Source: a virus
DNA: 22,395 nt
Reading direction: 5' to 3' (one strand)
IMG/VR virus record: IMGVR_UViG_3300035698_016311
Location: 1 to 22,395 of that record
Part shown: positions 7,470 to 14,633 of the stretch, one piece after another
How the letters are laid out: every line of letters starts with the position of its first letter
Numbering within the stretch: position 1 is the stretch's first letter
Position numbers and translations under genes: made by a program
The notes under the pieces: generated by a model
The model's database searches: none
Seen by the model: the letters and a program-made list of their open reading frames with translations, nothing else
Told to the model about the DNA's origin: nothing

Positions 7470-8954
7470 ATGCAACAAGTATCACCATTACAAGAGTACT
7501 TTCCGTCTGATTGGTCTGGTCTAACGACCAAGAATCATTTGGGAGCAATCTATCAACTCAAGCCACAGGAGACAAGCCAGCTTGTTACAATGCTCTATAA
7601 AGCAAACCGTGGGATGAACTTTGGAACCTTTTTGAAGAAATTCAATACCATGTATCTTAAGACGGATGATGATTTCCGTTGGAGGCTGCAAGGATCGGCG
7701 AAGAAGAATATTCCCCTTGTATCCTGTACCGTGGCCGGTTCCGCTATTTCATCCAGTTCACAGGTTGGAAGATCCGGAGCAAGGTTCACCTTGACATTCC
7801 CTGAGCAGTACTTCTCAGATACCAACTTAATTGTTGGTGAGAAGAATTCAGTATATCCGATTCGGATTGTGAATATCCCGGTTCCCAATGGAGTAAACTG
7901 GGATTATGAGTGCGAACTCTTCACAGGCGATGAAGATCTTTTCATTCCCGTTGCAGAACTAGCCGCACAAAAAAGGTTCTCCAAGGAATGGTCCATTGTA
8001 GAGAAGACTCTATCTATCAAAGGTGGAACTCCGAACTACACTAGCCCATTCTCCATGAAGAACACTTTCTCAATGGTTCGTATGCAAGACACCCGCCCGG
8101 GCAATATGATCTCCCGTCCGGTTGCTTTCTCATGGAAAGTACCCGATTCAGACGGTAAAGACCATATCATGACCACATGGCAGCAGTACGCTGACTGGGA
8201 GTTCGAGCAGCAGTTCCAGGATATGAAGGACAAGTTGATCAACTTTGCTACTACTAACCGAGCCTCTGATGGAACATTCAAGCAGATTGGATATTCCGGA
8301 TTTAAAATTGAGCAGGGAGCCGGACTGGAACAGCAAATCGAAGCAACTAATGTTCTTTATTTCAACGATTTCGATGTTGATATCCTATGGTTAACAGAAG
8401 CCATCATGGACCTTACCGACGATACTCAGGGAGGTTATGGATCAACTCGTCAGGTTATCATGCGTACCGGTAAGTGGGGAGCTTATAACTTCCACAAGGC
8501 CATCAAGGATTACAGTTCGCTGTATACCCCGATGCGTACCGACTCACCCATCTACAAGACCGATGGAGGTTGGGGATACCATGAGAATTTCGTTGAGTAC
8601 TGGGGTCCTGATGGAACTCGTCTGGGTGTACTGGTTGATCCTGCTTTTGACGACAGGGAAAGGAATAAGATCGAACATCCAAGTGGAAAGGGAGTCGCCA
8701 AGTCCTATGAATATCAGATCTTGAATGTTGGTCGTACCGGTGGTGAGGACAATATCAAGTTGGTATTTGAACAGGGCATGGAAGACTACATGGGATATGT
8801 TCCCGGTCTACGCGATCCTTATCAGGTTCAGAATGAACGTAGGTATATGGGTTCTCCTGAAGATGGTTACACTATGCATAAAGCCTTCACCGGTGGATGT
8901 ATGGTTAACGATCCTACAAGGTGTGCCACTATCCGTCCGAACATTTTGATGTAA
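7470..8954 (+). CDS. Major capsid protein
   Basis: A 494-residue protein following portal and scaffold, as expected of the shell subunit. It has mixed sequence with a charged N-terminal helical part (residues about 1-75), a beta-rich middle with many aromatic residues, and a distinctive C-terminal half: STRQVIMRTGKWGAYNF (325-341), DPAFDDRERNKIEHP (390-404), SYEYQILNVGRTGGEDN (412-428) and MGYVPGLRDPYQ (441-452). I recall this TG-step, hPs-GG and GxxPGLRxP pattern from capsid proteins of Bacteroidota gut phages, which suggests an HK97-type fold. Codon choice favours C-ending codons (TTC, ATC, ACC) more than in neighbouring genes, consistent with high expression. Thirty-four bases separate it from the scaffold gene. 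Confidence 0.9.
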   Translation: MQQVSPLQEYFPSDWSGLTTKNHLGAIYQLKPQETSQLVTMLYKANRGMNFGTFLKKFNTMYLKTDDDFRWRLQGSAKKNIPLVSCTVAGSAISSSSQVGRSGARFTLTFPEQYFSDTNLIVGEKNSVYPIRIVNIPVPNGVNWDYECELFTGDEDLFIPVAELAAQKRFSKEWSIVEKTLSIKGGTPNYTSPFSMKNTFSMVRMQDTRPGNMISRPVAFSWKVPDSDGKDHIMTTWQQYADWEFEQQFQDMKDKLINFATTNRASDGTFKQIGYSGFKIEQGAGLEQQIEATNVLYFNDFDVDILWLTEAIMDLTDDTQGGYGSTRQVIMRTGKWGAYNFHKAIKDYSSLYTPMRTDSPIYKTDGGWGYHENFVEYWGPDGTRLGVLVDPAFDDRERNKIEHPSGKGVAKSYEYQILNVGRTGGEDNIKLVFEQGMEDYMGYVPGLRDPYQVQNERRYMGSPEDGYTMHKAFTGGCMVNDPTRCATIRPNILM

Positions 8955-8982
8955 GTTAAACCAAATCTAACGGAGATTAAAC

Positions 8983-9897
8983 ATGGAGGTAGATATTAGT
9001 AACTACTCAAAAAAGATCAAAGCCTTGCGCGAAAAGAAAGTAACGGTAAGGCCTATACGGCGCAAAGGAGGCTGGGTCACACCAGATCATGACTCAGCCT
9101 TCCTTAACGAAGGTAGCGCTAGGAATTACACCGTACCTGCAAAAAGCGGTGGATCACTTGTAAACCCCTGTCCTGACTTTGTTCAGGATAAGGATAAGAA
9201 GATCGATGACTGGCAGACTTTAGCTGACGAGCTCGGCTTGGAGCATGTCAGGGTATTGAATCCAAACACGAAGAAAGATAACTTCTGGAAAAATCCATCT
9301 GAGACTACAATTAAGTTGGATCGGAATGGAAAGCATCTCAATCTGAGTGTTACACAGGATTTCATCGATTACCTTGTACTGAGATCAAATTCTCACATGA
9401 TTGCTCCTTGTTGGGCAGAAAGATTCGAGAGTGGTGAATATATGTTCGCCCTGGTCGAAGAGGGAGAGGAGATGGTCGATAAGGTTTCGAATATTGAAGA
9501 GAAGAAGACGGCGTATGGATATCTTGGAAAGATTGATAAAAGCGCAGAGAAGATGACAGACTTTTTATATGTCTATTATCTGCGTAAGAAAGAGGCCAAG
9601 AGACCACCCAGGAATGGAACGGTTGACTGGCTCAAGGGAGAAATTGGAACGATCATTGAAACTGATCTGAAAATATTCCTTGAAATCCTCGATGATGATG
9701 ATTACATACTGAAGCTTCTCATTCAACGATCAGTTGAGACCGGAGCCTTGCTGAAGGATAAACATGTTTATTCCTTGCCCGGAGCAGATGAACCTATCGG
9801 TGTCCTTGAGGATCTGGTAGATTTTCTTGATGATCCAAAGAACCAGCAAGTACGAATGAAGTTAATGCACCATGTTGAAGAAAAGGTCCAGACATGA
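8983..9897 (+). CDS. Unknown head-region protein
   Basis: A 304-residue protein of unknown function, immediately after the major capsid protein. Near the N-terminus it reads VRPIRRKGGWVTPDHDSAFLNEG (21-43), a pattern of basic residues followed by an aromatic and acidic tract. The C-terminal half is strongly acidic and helical, with DDDDYILKLLIQRS and LVDFLDDPKNQQVRMKLMHHVEE. No enzyme motif or signal peptide is visible. The position, preceding three connector-like genes, suggests a head-completion or capsid-stabilising role, but this is inference. CGGAG at 8971-8975 lies seven bases before the ATG. The stop overlaps the next start by four bases (ATGA). Confidence 0.85.
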   Translation: MEVDISNYSKKIKALREKKVTVRPIRRKGGWVTPDHDSAFLNEGSARNYTVPAKSGGSLVNPCPDFVQDKDKKIDDWQTLADELGLEHVRVLNPNTKKDNFWKNPSETTIKLDRNGKHLNLSVTQDFIDYLVLRSNSHMIAPCWAERFESGEYMFALVEEGEEMVDKVSNIEEKKTAYGYLGKIDKSAEKMTDFLYVYYLRKKEAKRPPRNGTVDWLKGEIGTIIETDLKIFLEILDDDDYILKLLIQRSVETGALLKDKHVYSLPGADEPIGVLEDLVDFLDDPKNQQVRMKLMHHVEEKVQT

Positions 9898-10619
9898 CAG
9901 GAGCAGAAATATTAGAGTCATTTTACGTTCACTATGACAGAGTAACCAGTTTTAGTGCTCCGGGATATGAATCTTCGGAGGCTCTGCTATTTCTGAATAA
10001 TGCCCAGGATCAATTCATCAAGGATAAAGTTTTTGGTCAGAATTTTCAGCCCCCTGCTTTTGAAGATAATCAGAAGCGGGTGGTTGATATTCTACCATTA
10101 ATTGTTCGTGAATCAATCGCTACAGGAGCAAACATTGTAGCTGATCCATTACTTGGTGCAAGTGCATATAAGATCAATGTGAGTGCCGTAGGATCCAGTA
10201 GACTGCTTTATGTTGTTGAACTGGAGGTTCGGGTAACTAGAACCAATCCAACAGCAACAAATGTCTATTACAAATGCCAGAATATAAAATCAAAGTATTC
10301 AGGTAATTTCGTTATCAGTGCAACAAACCGAACTCAATTCCTTTATCCAAAGTATTTCCAAACCCAAGGATATATACATGTAATGGCTGATTATTACACA
10401 TCACTTATTAACTATGTAAAGTTATCAGTGATAAGAAGGCCATATCCTATTACGGCAGCAAGTTTGGAATATGATGGTACTTACGCAGGAACGCATATGT
10501 CTCTTGATAGTTTCACACATCAGGAGATTGTAAATATTGCCGTACAGAACGCATTTCAAGCTATCTCTGATCCGAGATGGCAGACAAAGGTAAACCAGGA
10601 AAATTTAGACACTAACTAA
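9894..10619 (+). CDS. Adaptor/ring-type head-tail connector protein 1
   Basis: A 241-residue protein, the first of three that share a layout. Near the N-terminus is a helix with EALLFLNNAQDQFI, and near the C-terminus THQEIVNIAVQNAF. Both segments match similar sites in the next two proteins, with helical N-terminal FLN-type and H(Q/E)(E/D)(I/L/V)(V/L)xxA C-terminal segments. Between them lies a beta-rich domain. Head-tail adaptors and the ring proteins of crAss-like phages have this helical-bundle and beta-sandwich plan and assemble as dodecameric rings under the portal. Its start overlaps the previous stop (ATGA), and its own stop overlaps the next start (TAATG). The role is inferred from the family pattern and location. 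Confidence 0.8.
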   Translation: MTGAEILESFYVHYDRVTSFSAPGYESSEALLFLNNAQDQFIKDKVFGQNFQPPAFEDNQKRVVDILPLIVRESIATGANIVADPLLGASAYKINVSAVGSSRLLYVVELEVRVTRTNPTATNVYYKCQNIKSKYSGNFVISATNRTQFLYPKYFQTQGYIHVMADYYTSLINYVKLSVIRRPYPITAASLEYDGTYAGTHMSLDSFTHQEIVNIAVQNAFQAISDPRWQTKVNQENLDTN

Positions 10620-11500
10620 TGAATCTGTTAGATCTACAAATATCGTTTCAAAGAAAGATCGTGGATGTCAATCCAGTCTTTGAGGTTGAAGAGAGGCCAG
10701 ATTCTTATACCATTGTCAATTATCTCAATAGGTCAATTAACGGATATTTGAATAATAAGTTCTTAGACCTTCCATCATTTGAACATCAGATCCTTGCTAT
10801 TGAAGCGGATCGTGATGATCTACGGATGCTTATAACCAGAGGAGGAGTTCTCAATTATCCATATGCGCTAGATACTTATAACTGGGGAGATCGTGGTAAG
10901 CGATATCGGATTCCGGATAATGTTCTTATTCCCTTGAGTTTATCAGTAACAGTATCTCGTGAAGAGATCGCTCCGATGACAAATCAGAAGATGTTTGTTA
11001 GTTGGCGTTCCAGGATCCAAGCCGAAAGGCTCATAAGGAATACTTCCGATAGGGTTATTCATGTTAATCCCATTGCTTTTATTGAGGATGAGTTTTATGT
11101 CTGTATACTGGGCGATGCATATGTTACAGCTATTGTAGCAAACGAATTAACATATTTACGCAAGCCAGATAAACTTAGTTTTGATTATTTGGAACTTACA
11201 GGAACGACAACACTAGATATAGTATTAGTCCCGAATGGAACGATTATGAAAGCTCTGACAGCATTTACTTATGTCAATGCAGCCGGAACACCAACAAACT
11301 ATATTGCCGGTCAGAAAGTGTCTAAGGTTACAGGATACACCACTATTACAGCGCTATCCGGAGAACCGCCAAAGATTGGTTATCCATGGGGTGAAACAAA
11401 TACACCAGACTTCCCTGAATATATGCATGAAGATTTACTCGAAAGAGCGAGTCAACTATTTTTAGAAGAAGCAAAACTTAAACTTGTTCCAAAAGAATAA
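10619..11500 (+). CDS. Adaptor/ring-type head-tail connector protein 2
   Basis: A 293-residue protein coupled to the preceding one by a TAATG overlap. It begins with LDLQISFQRKIVDVNP, has a helix with YTIVNYLNRSINGYLNN (residues about 31-47) comparable to the FLN segment of its neighbours, and ends with YMHEDLLERASQLFLEEAKLKL, which aligns with THQEIVNIAVQ and LHEEVVDRAIA in the flanking genes. The central part is beta-rich. It is longer than its relatives, with an extra segment around residues 195-265 (LTGTTTLDIVLVPNG onward) that may be a domain insertion. Probably a ring or gatekeeper protein of the neck. Confidence 0.8.
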   Translation: MNLLDLQISFQRKIVDVNPVFEVEERPDSYTIVNYLNRSINGYLNNKFLDLPSFEHQILAIEADRDDLRMLITRGGVLNYPYALDTYNWGDRGKRYRIPDNVLIPLSLSVTVSREEIAPMTNQKMFVSWRSRIQAERLIRNTSDRVIHVNPIAFIEDEFYVCILGDAYVTAIVANELTYLRKPDKLSFDYLELTGTTTLDIVLVPNGTIMKALTAFTYVNAAGTPTNYIAGQKVSKVTGYTTITALSGEPPKIGYPWGETNTPDFPEYMHEDLLERASQLFLEEAKLKLVPKE

Positions 11501-11503
11501 GCT

Positions 11504-12184
11504 ATGACCGCAGAACAGATGCAATATAATTTTGAACTTAAGAGGGGAGAGCACGATAGCCTTGATAAAGAATTCATGAGCTATGATGTTGCTATGTTTC
11601 TCAATGCATCTCAGAATGATTTGGTTGAAGGATTCTATTCATCCAGGATCAATCCCGGAAGCAGGTATTTCGAAATGGATGAGAGATCCAGGGCTATGCT
11701 TGCCTTGTTGATTGAGAGTACAACTATTGATTCTTTCGATAGTGCCGATTCAGCCTTACATGATAATGCTGTATTTGTAGACCTACCAGCTAATTTCCTT
11801 TATGCTCTTGAAGAGAGTTGTGGTATTGCATATACTGATTGTAATAGCGATGCAGCAACAACAACATCCCGGGTACTTCCAATAAGACATGATGAATACC
11901 GGATGAACATCAATAATGTTTATAAGAAACCATGGAGAAAACTTGTGTGGAGAATGGATTTTGGAGATTCAGGAGGGAAGAAAAAGCACGAATTGATCTA
12001 TGGTACAGGTATTACAATACAAAATTATAAACTAAGATACTTACGTAGTCCTGTAGCAATTAATATTGTTACTGGAGTTGATTGTGAATTACACGATATC
12101 CTACATGAAGAAGTTGTTGATAGGGCTATTGCTCTGGCTGTCAGAGCAACAATACCAAAAACAGAACCAAATTTACAGGTATAA
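11504..12184 (+). CDS. Adaptor/ring-type head-tail connector protein 3
   Basis: A 226-residue protein, the third member of the set. Its N-terminal VAMFLNASQNDLVEGFY matches LLFLNNAQDQFIKDKVF of connector 1, and its C-terminal LHEEVVDRAIALAVRA matches the THQEIVNIAVQ segment. The middle contains YALEESCGIAYTDC and RVLPIRHDEYRMNINNVYKKPWRKLVWR, a conserved-looking acidic and basic strip. Three tandem connector paralogues suggest stacked rings between portal and tail. The three-base gap before it and the TAATG overlap after it indicate coupled expression. Confidence 0.8.
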   Translation: MTAEQMQYNFELKRGEHDSLDKEFMSYDVAMFLNASQNDLVEGFYSSRINPGSRYFEMDERSRAMLALLIESTTIDSFDSADSALHDNAVFVDLPANFLYALEESCGIAYTDCNSDAATTTSRVLPIRHDEYRMNINNVYKKPWRKLVWRMDFGDSGGKKKHELIYGTGITIQNYKLRYLRSPVAINIVTGVDCELHDILHEEVVDRAIALAVRATIPKTEPNLQV

Positions 12185-12438
12185 TGAAAAACAGATCTAT
12201 CCTTGCACGTATGGCTGCTAAGAAGCCTATGAAGAAAGCCAAAAAGGCTAAAGCTACCTTGCCTCCTCCTGAAGCTGAGAAGGCCATTCTCGCTACAAAT
12301 CCGGAGACCGGTGAGGTTGAAGGCACATTCGCAACCATAGAAAAAGCCGTCGAGGGTGGATTCAATGGACCGAATATTAAAAGGTCCATTAAAAATGGGA
12401 CGAAATATAAAGGTCATCTTTGGGTTATCTCAGAGTGA
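12184..12438 (+). CDS. Small basic protein with NUMOD-like DNA-binding domain
   Basis: An 84-residue protein whose start overlaps the previous stop (TAATG). Residues 11-24 are an unstructured Lys/Ala-rich tail (AAKKPMKKAKKAKA). Residues about 34-82 read AILATNPETGEVEGTFATIE, then an amphipathic helix with EKAVEGGF, PNIKRSIKNGTKYKGHLWVI. The order of a TGExxxxFxxIxxA helix, an xNIxxxIxxGxxYxGxxW end is characteristic of NUMOD-type modules, which are DNA-binding units usually found fused to homing endonucleases. No nuclease domain is present here. It may bind DNA during packaging or regulate late genes. The domain reading is by pattern only. Confidence 0.75.
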   Translation: MKNRSILARMAAKKPMKKAKKAKATLPPPEAEKAILATNPETGEVEGTFATIEKAVEGGFNGPNIKRSIKNGTKYKGHLWVISE

Positions 12439-12471
12439 ACCAATCATTTACACATTTAAAATAATACAGAC

Positions 12472-13779
12472 ATGACACAAAATGACGTAATGCAATTACT
12501 GATTGGGAAAGACATAGGGGCATCTCCGACGACCTCTGCTGCCAGCCCAATCCTGGATGCTACTGATACTTATCTTGCTGATGGAGAAATTGCTGTTTGC
12601 AATTCTCATAACATTGTGCTTTCAGCGGCAAGTGTTTCGACAGATGATATCGTAGCAGAGAGTGGAATCAAATTGATCCAAAGAAGCGGAACTAAACTGA
12701 TCCACAGCGACCTGATTAAGCAAAACAACATCCTGAGTTATAAAGGCCAGACCGATACAGCTGCCGCAGAACAGTTGACCTATATTGGTTATAATGCCAC
12801 TTCAGGAGCAATCGAGGTTGCAAATTCCAAGTTGTATGTTGTACGCTTAAGTTTAAAAGAATTGGATCAGACCGGTCAACAACAAGAGATGATTCTCAAT
12901 GGACCATACAAGAGTACAGCTGCCGCTACTGAAGATGCCATTGCAAATGGTTTGGCCTTGAGTCTTGCTAATGCCTGTAACAGGCAAACAGTGAAACCTA
13001 TTAAGGTCGAACTCATTTCTAATTCAGCCTATGTTTCAACTGGGGCTTTTGCTCATGATGTGACTGTTGTGAATGGTGAGAAACAAGTTACCGTAGGGAC
13101 TAATAGCCAATACAATACCAATGTTGAGTTGGCAGTTGGTAATTATGTTCGTTTCTCAGCTACTCCAGCTGTAACCGGATGTGCTGTCAGTGATGGTGTT
13201 TACAAGGTTCTTACCTTGGATAGTACAACCACCTTCTCCGTTGATAGGCCTATTGAAGCTGCAAGTGGATCTTATACCAGTTCCAAAGCTGTAGCAACAG
13301 TTATTAATGCTGTGAAGGTTGCTGCTGCTGATTGGGGGATCAAACTGACAGGTATTGCTCGGACAATGACTCTTGGGAAGTATAAGTACTCCAAGGTTGA
13401 GTTTAAAGTAGGTCTTGATAGTTCGCTGAGTTTCGGTGATACTCCAATTACCTATAATACTGCCATGACTCTTGGAACCGGGACATACAATGCCATTGCA
13501 CAACTGGAATGGGAACTGGAAGGAAACCGGGGGAATGAATATAAGGGTGACTTTATGCATGATGCTGAGAAAGCAGATGCAGACGCAGCTGCCACTTATG
13601 ACACGATCTCAATCACTTACTTCGGTGATCATCCCGTTGTTGGTGTAGGGGCCACCCCTCGCAGGAACAAGCAACTTATTGTTGCCCTGGCAACAGGATT
13701 TACAGGTGCAGAAGCTCCAGATATTGTTGTTGATTGTCTGGATGCATATTCCACTCAGGATTCAGGTATTGGTATATAG
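12472..13779 (+). CDS. Abundant structural protein, possibly major tail or decoration protein
   Basis: A 435-residue, Ala/Thr/Val-rich protein with no enzyme motif, followed directly by the strongest terminator in the window. That arrangement often marks a very abundant virion protein. Residues about 117-180 resemble a strand-helix-strand unit (KLYVVRLSLKEL, then an Ala-rich helix), residues 195-262 a beta-rich module with VGNYVRFSA and DGVYKVLTLDSTTTFSV, and the C-terminal part ISITYFGDHPVVGVGATPRRNKQLIVALATG (379-409) a strand-rich end. Candidate roles are tail tube or sheath, or a head decoration. Its place after the connectors favours tail. Nothing seen allows a choice between contractile and non-contractile tails. 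Confidence 0.85.
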   Translation: MTQNDVMQLLIGKDIGASPTTSAASPILDATDTYLADGEIAVCNSHNIVLSAASVSTDDIVAESGIKLIQRSGTKLIHSDLIKQNNILSYKGQTDTAAAEQLTYIGYNATSGAIEVANSKLYVVRLSLKELDQTGQQQEMILNGPYKSTAAATEDAIANGLALSLANACNRQTVKPIKVELISNSAYVSTGAFAHDVTVVNGEKQVTVGTNSQYNTNVELAVGNYVRFSATPAVTGCAVSDGVYKVLTLDSTTTFSVDRPIEAASGSYTSSKAVATVINAVKVAAADWGIKLTGIARTMTLGKYKYSKVEFKVGLDSSLSFGDTPITYNTAMTLGTGTYNAIAQLEWELEGNRGNEYKGDFMHDAEKADADAAATYDTISITYFGDHPVVGVGATPRRNKQLIVALATGFTGAEAPDIVVDCLDAYSTQDSGIGI

Positions 13780-13802
13780 ATCATTATCTTTTTGATACAG
13801 TC

Positions 13803-13837
13803 AAGGGGGAGGAAGGGATTTTTCCTTCCCCTTTTTT
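13803..13837 (+). terminator. Strong intrinsic terminator
   Basis: GGAAGG at 13811-13816 pairs with CCTTCC at 13824-13829, extended by GG/CC around a bulged A, and is followed by six T residues (13832-13837). It lies 24 bases after the stop of the 435-residue structural gene. It would end or reduce transcription before the tail-fibre genes. Confidence 0.85.
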
Positions 13838-13865
13838 AAAAGTTTAACATTCAAAAAGACATGAT

Positions 13866-14627
13866 ATGTTTACACCAGACCTTGATTTGCAAGTTGTAAC
13901 CCGTTGCACAAAATTCCGAATAATTGATAAGACTGGTGTTGATACCGGTGACGGTACAAAATGGGATGGTGTCTCAGGATTGAACCGTACAGCAGTTAGC
14001 TACGCAGTCGTCCGTATTGTTGCGCCGGCGGGAACATACAATGATTATAATGTATTGTCTCAGATTCCGGATCCGGTAGTAGGTAACATGACCTTTAATG
14101 ATTATACCGGAACAGATATTGATGGACTTCATAATCTTATCTATCGAATTCGTACAACGGATATTAGTATCAGTGCATATGCTAATTATAATGCCACAGT
14201 AGCCAATACAACCTTAGTAACTTCAACTACACATAATCTTGTTACCGGAATGTATATTTACATTACTGGGAGCACAAGTTATAATGGAGAGTATTATGTG
14301 ACGGTTGTTGATGTAAATACATTTTACATTTCTGTTGTATTTGTTGCTGATGACGGAGCTTCTTCCGGAGCTAAGATGTTTATCGATTACTTCTATCCAT
14401 ATGTATTTTGTGAAGCTGAAGCCGGAATAGCAAAGATGTTTGCTAATCTTTCATTTATGGTTGCCGGTACGGCTAGAGATAAGTATGCTGATGATGCAAA
14501 TACAGCCAGGGGATTATTGGAATCCTTGAAGAGTGGAATCTCTTCATCAAATACAACGGCCTCTGATGCTATCCTTGCACAGATAACGCAGATACTTTCA
14601 ATTAATAGTGTTGATCCTGAAATTTAA
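13866..14627 (+). CDS. Tail-associated protein with beta-sandwich insert
   Basis: A 253-residue protein of unknown specific role just upstream of the fibre gene. Residues about 108-165 contain TTHNLVTGMYIYITGSTSYNG and then YYVTVVDVNTFYI, which matches the HxLxtGxxVxIsGt...NGxxxVtxvdxxtFxI pattern of a small beta domain that recurs in phage tail and virion proteins. The N-terminal 100 residues and the helical C-terminal 70 (GIAKMFANLSFMVAGTARDKYADDANTARGLL...) probably belong to one unit interrupted by this insert. The six-base gap to the fibre gene suggests that the two work together, perhaps as fibre-anchoring base. The upstream ATG at 13861 is in another frame and closes quickly. Confidence 0.85.
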   Translation: MFTPDLDLQVVTRCTKFRIIDKTGVDTGDGTKWDGVSGLNRTAVSYAVVRIVAPAGTYNDYNVLSQIPDPVVGNMTFNDYTGTDIDGLHNLIYRIRTTDISISAYANYNATVANTTLVTSTTHNLVTGMYIYITGSTSYNGEYYVTVVDVNTFYISVVFVADDGASSGAKMFIDYFYPYVFCEAEAGIAKMFANLSFMVAGTARDKYADDANTARGLLESLKSGISSSNTTASDAILAQITQILSINSVDPEI

Positions 14628-14633
14628 TCCGCG

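Noticed and set aside
12025-12417. Antisense 130-residue reading frame
   Set aside because: It is opposite connector 3 and the NUMOD-like gene, both with better start signals and conserved-looking patterns.
13156-13560. Antisense 134-residue reading frame
   Set aside because: It lies wholly opposite the 435-residue structural gene, has no ribosome-binding signal and shows no known domain.
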